This document shows, piece by piece, positions 62,821-64,000 of a stretch of 64,000 nucleotides of DNA (the stretch's first letter is position 1; each line of letters starts with the position of its first letter). The position numbers and the translations under genes are program-made. The stretch is from Coenobita brevimanus (lineage: Eukaryota; Arthropoda; Malacostraca; Decapoda; Coenobitidae): contig CM064732.1 of NCBI GenBank assembly GCA_032717465.1, positions 22,238,812-22,302,811 on the forward strand, in the 5' to 3' direction. A model generated the notes under the pieces. It ran no database searches and was not told where the DNA came from. It worked only from the letters and a program-made list of their open reading frames with translations.

Positions 62821-64000
62821 ATGGGGGGACTTTGATGGATGGTTGCGAAGAGTGAGGACGTGTTTCTGAGCTCTCGTCTAGCTGCAGGGCTGCCTCACCG
62901 GCTTTAGCTTTGTTTTGTCCGCCACTAGGGCGTTTTCCAATAAAGTTAGGTTAGCTAGAACTAATTTTCCTCCCTGGCCTTAGTAGATATAGTAGGTGTC
63001 TATATCTAATTTCTGAGATTGCCTTTGCTTACTCACCTCTGGAGTGTACCCCTCACTGATCGCTCTGGGGTGTGAGTTACACACGGGCGCGTCCTCCCGA
63101 GAGTGGTTTGAGAGGGTAATCTCAGACTAGGTGTTTTTTCCCCGGGCAAATTCTCCCTTGGTTGTTTTTCTCTTTCTTCCCACTTCCCCCTCACGGGGGA
63201 AGTGGTAACTATGGCGGACGCCACACCTGCCTCCCCCCCCTTCAGGGGGGGAGGTGGTCCTGACGAAAGTAGGAACGACCGGACTGACCACCCCCAGACT
63301 GACGGACGCCAGACTCGAGCCCCACTTGATATCCCGGTAGCAAATGCGACCTACGTCACCATCCATGCGCTAGGTTCCACTCCCCTGTCCAGTCTCAATC
63401 CCTTCCTTATCAAGAAGGTGATTGACCACTGTGCGGAGAAGTCAGAACAAGTTAAAAAACTTGCTAATGGAGATCTCCTGGTCAAAACTGTAAACTCGGC
63501 ACAAGTAAAGGATTTGTTGAAACTGCGCAAATTTCATTGTTACGATGTCGAAGCCAAAATCCCAGTCTCCATGAATTCTTGCAAGGGTGTTGTCACTTGC
63601 AGGGATCTCATGGTGATGAGCGAGGACGAGATCGTAAGTGAATTGGCGCAGCAAGATGTCATAGAGGCTAAATTCATAACTCGCTACTCGGAAGGCATAA
63701 GGACGAAGACAGCAACTATCATCTTGACGTTTGCCAAATCTTCTCTTCCTAATGAAATAAAAGTTGGTTACGAAATTATTCACGTTCGGCCGTACATCCC
63801 TAACCCTTTGCGTTGCCTGAAATGCCAGCTGTATGGGCATGGTACAAAGACTTGTCGGGCTTCCCAGCCAGTGTGCGGCAAGTGTGCAAGCCAGGGTCAT
63901 GATGCGGAAAGTTGCACATCAGACACAGTACGTTGCTTTCACTGCAAGGGTACTCACTCCACTTCCTCTAGGGATTGTCCCAAGTGGAAGGAGGAGAAGG
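62821..64000 (+). mobile_element. 5' end of a LINE (jockey-type), continuing beyond the window
   Basis: A leader of up to about 390 bases precedes an ORF1 with jockey-type zinc knuckles at 63211. The left boundary is a guess from the change in composition near 62821. The RT half would lie to the right, outside the window. It is not clear whether this ORF1 belongs to the same family as LINE-J, which has none. Confidence 0.6.
63211..64000 (+). CDS. LINE ORF1: Gag-like nucleic-acid-binding protein (partial)
   Basis: At least 263 codons, open to the window edge. The start is the ATG of ATGGCGGACGCC (MADATPASPP), after a leader without competing ATG in this frame. Residues 1-45 are Pro/Asp/Arg-rich. 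Residues ~50-195 have the length and composition of the RRM-like domain of jockey ORF1 proteins (THALG-like starts, VRPYIPNPLRC just before the fingers). Three zinc knuckles follow: CLKCQLYGHGTKTC (202-215), CGKCASQGHDAESC (222-235) and CFHCKGTHSTSSRDC (from 242, C-x2-C-x3-H-x6-C). The knuckle number and the spacing of the third match the jockey/I group. The protein would bind LINE RNA as a chaperone. No lesion is visible, so this copy may be young. Confidence 0.88.
   Translation, partial: MADATPASPPFRGGGGPDESRNDRTDHPQTDGRQTRAPLDIPVANATYVTIHALGSTPLSSLNPFLIKKVIDHCAEKSEQVKKLANGDLLVKTVNSAQVKDLLKLRKFHCYDVEAKIPVSMNSCKGVVTCRDLMVMSEDEIVSELAQQDVIEAKFITRYSEGIRTKTATIILTFAKSSLPNEIKVGYEIIHVRPYIPNPLRCLKCQLYGHGTKTCRASQPVCGKCASQGHDAESCTSDTVRCFHCKGTHSTSSRDCPKWKEEK

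Overview
This window is eukaryotic genomic DNA in which I find no convincing host gene. It is a dense nest of transposable elements joined by long (TA)n, (GA)n/(TC)n and (CA)n microsatellites. The mixture points to an arthropod, most likely a decapod crustacean: jockey-like and RTE-like LINEs, Ty3/gypsy elements, a Penelope-like element, several tRNA-headed SINEs, a 5S-rRNA-derived repeat, piggyBac-, hAT- and Tc1-type DNA elements, and very long (TA)n tracts. That taxonomic guess is inference; no host marker gene is present to confirm it.

Layout, left to right. 1-6099: 5' half of a minus-strand Ty3/gypsy element (Gypsy-A: short LTR, primer site, Gag with CCHC knuckle), split by a complete non-autonomous LTR element (949-4563, 4-bp GATA duplication). 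6.1-13.1 kb: unassigned DNA with microsatellites, a SINE, a 5S-derived repeat and a near-palindromic hairpin. 13.1-16.4 kb: jockey-like LINE, dead. 16.5-24.7 kb: two tail-to-tail SINE copies with a 7.2-kb LTR retrotransposon (Gmr-1) in the (TA)n between them; Gmr-1 carries a TTAA-flanked piggyBac-like element. 25.6-32.2 kb: three decayed RTE-type LINE copies, one carrying a second piggyBac-like element. 32.3-34.1 kb: Penelope-like element with two opposed partial copies and a hammerhead-ribozyme-like motif. 34.2-36.5 kb: GC-rich element of unknown class with a proline/valine-rich tandem repeat. 36.6-43.5 kb: LINE fragments interrupted by a Tc1-type element and a hAT element. 43.5-44.5 kb: SINE cluster. 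44.6-53.9 kb: second copy of the 7-kb LTR element (Gmr-2), interrupted by a nearly full-length RTE LINE. 54-63 kb: low-complexity and decayed sequence, including an old CR1/L2-like LINE and a hairpin tandem repeat. 63.2-64.0 kb: start of a LINE ORF1 with three zinc knuckles, running off the window.

The most informative observation is the pair of Gmr elements. In both, the integrase lies upstream of reverse transcriptase (Gag-protease-integrase-RT-RNase H), the copia-like order that defines Gmr1-type Ty3/gypsy elements, and the Gag has a SCAN-like core. Each copy preserves the empty site of the insertion that broke the other, so target-site duplications can be read directly. Several LTR elements here sit against or inside (TA)n tracts. 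No CRISPR, operon or prokaryotic feature is present. Coding lesions (stops, frameshifts, deletions, nested insertions) make nearly every element here non-autonomous now.
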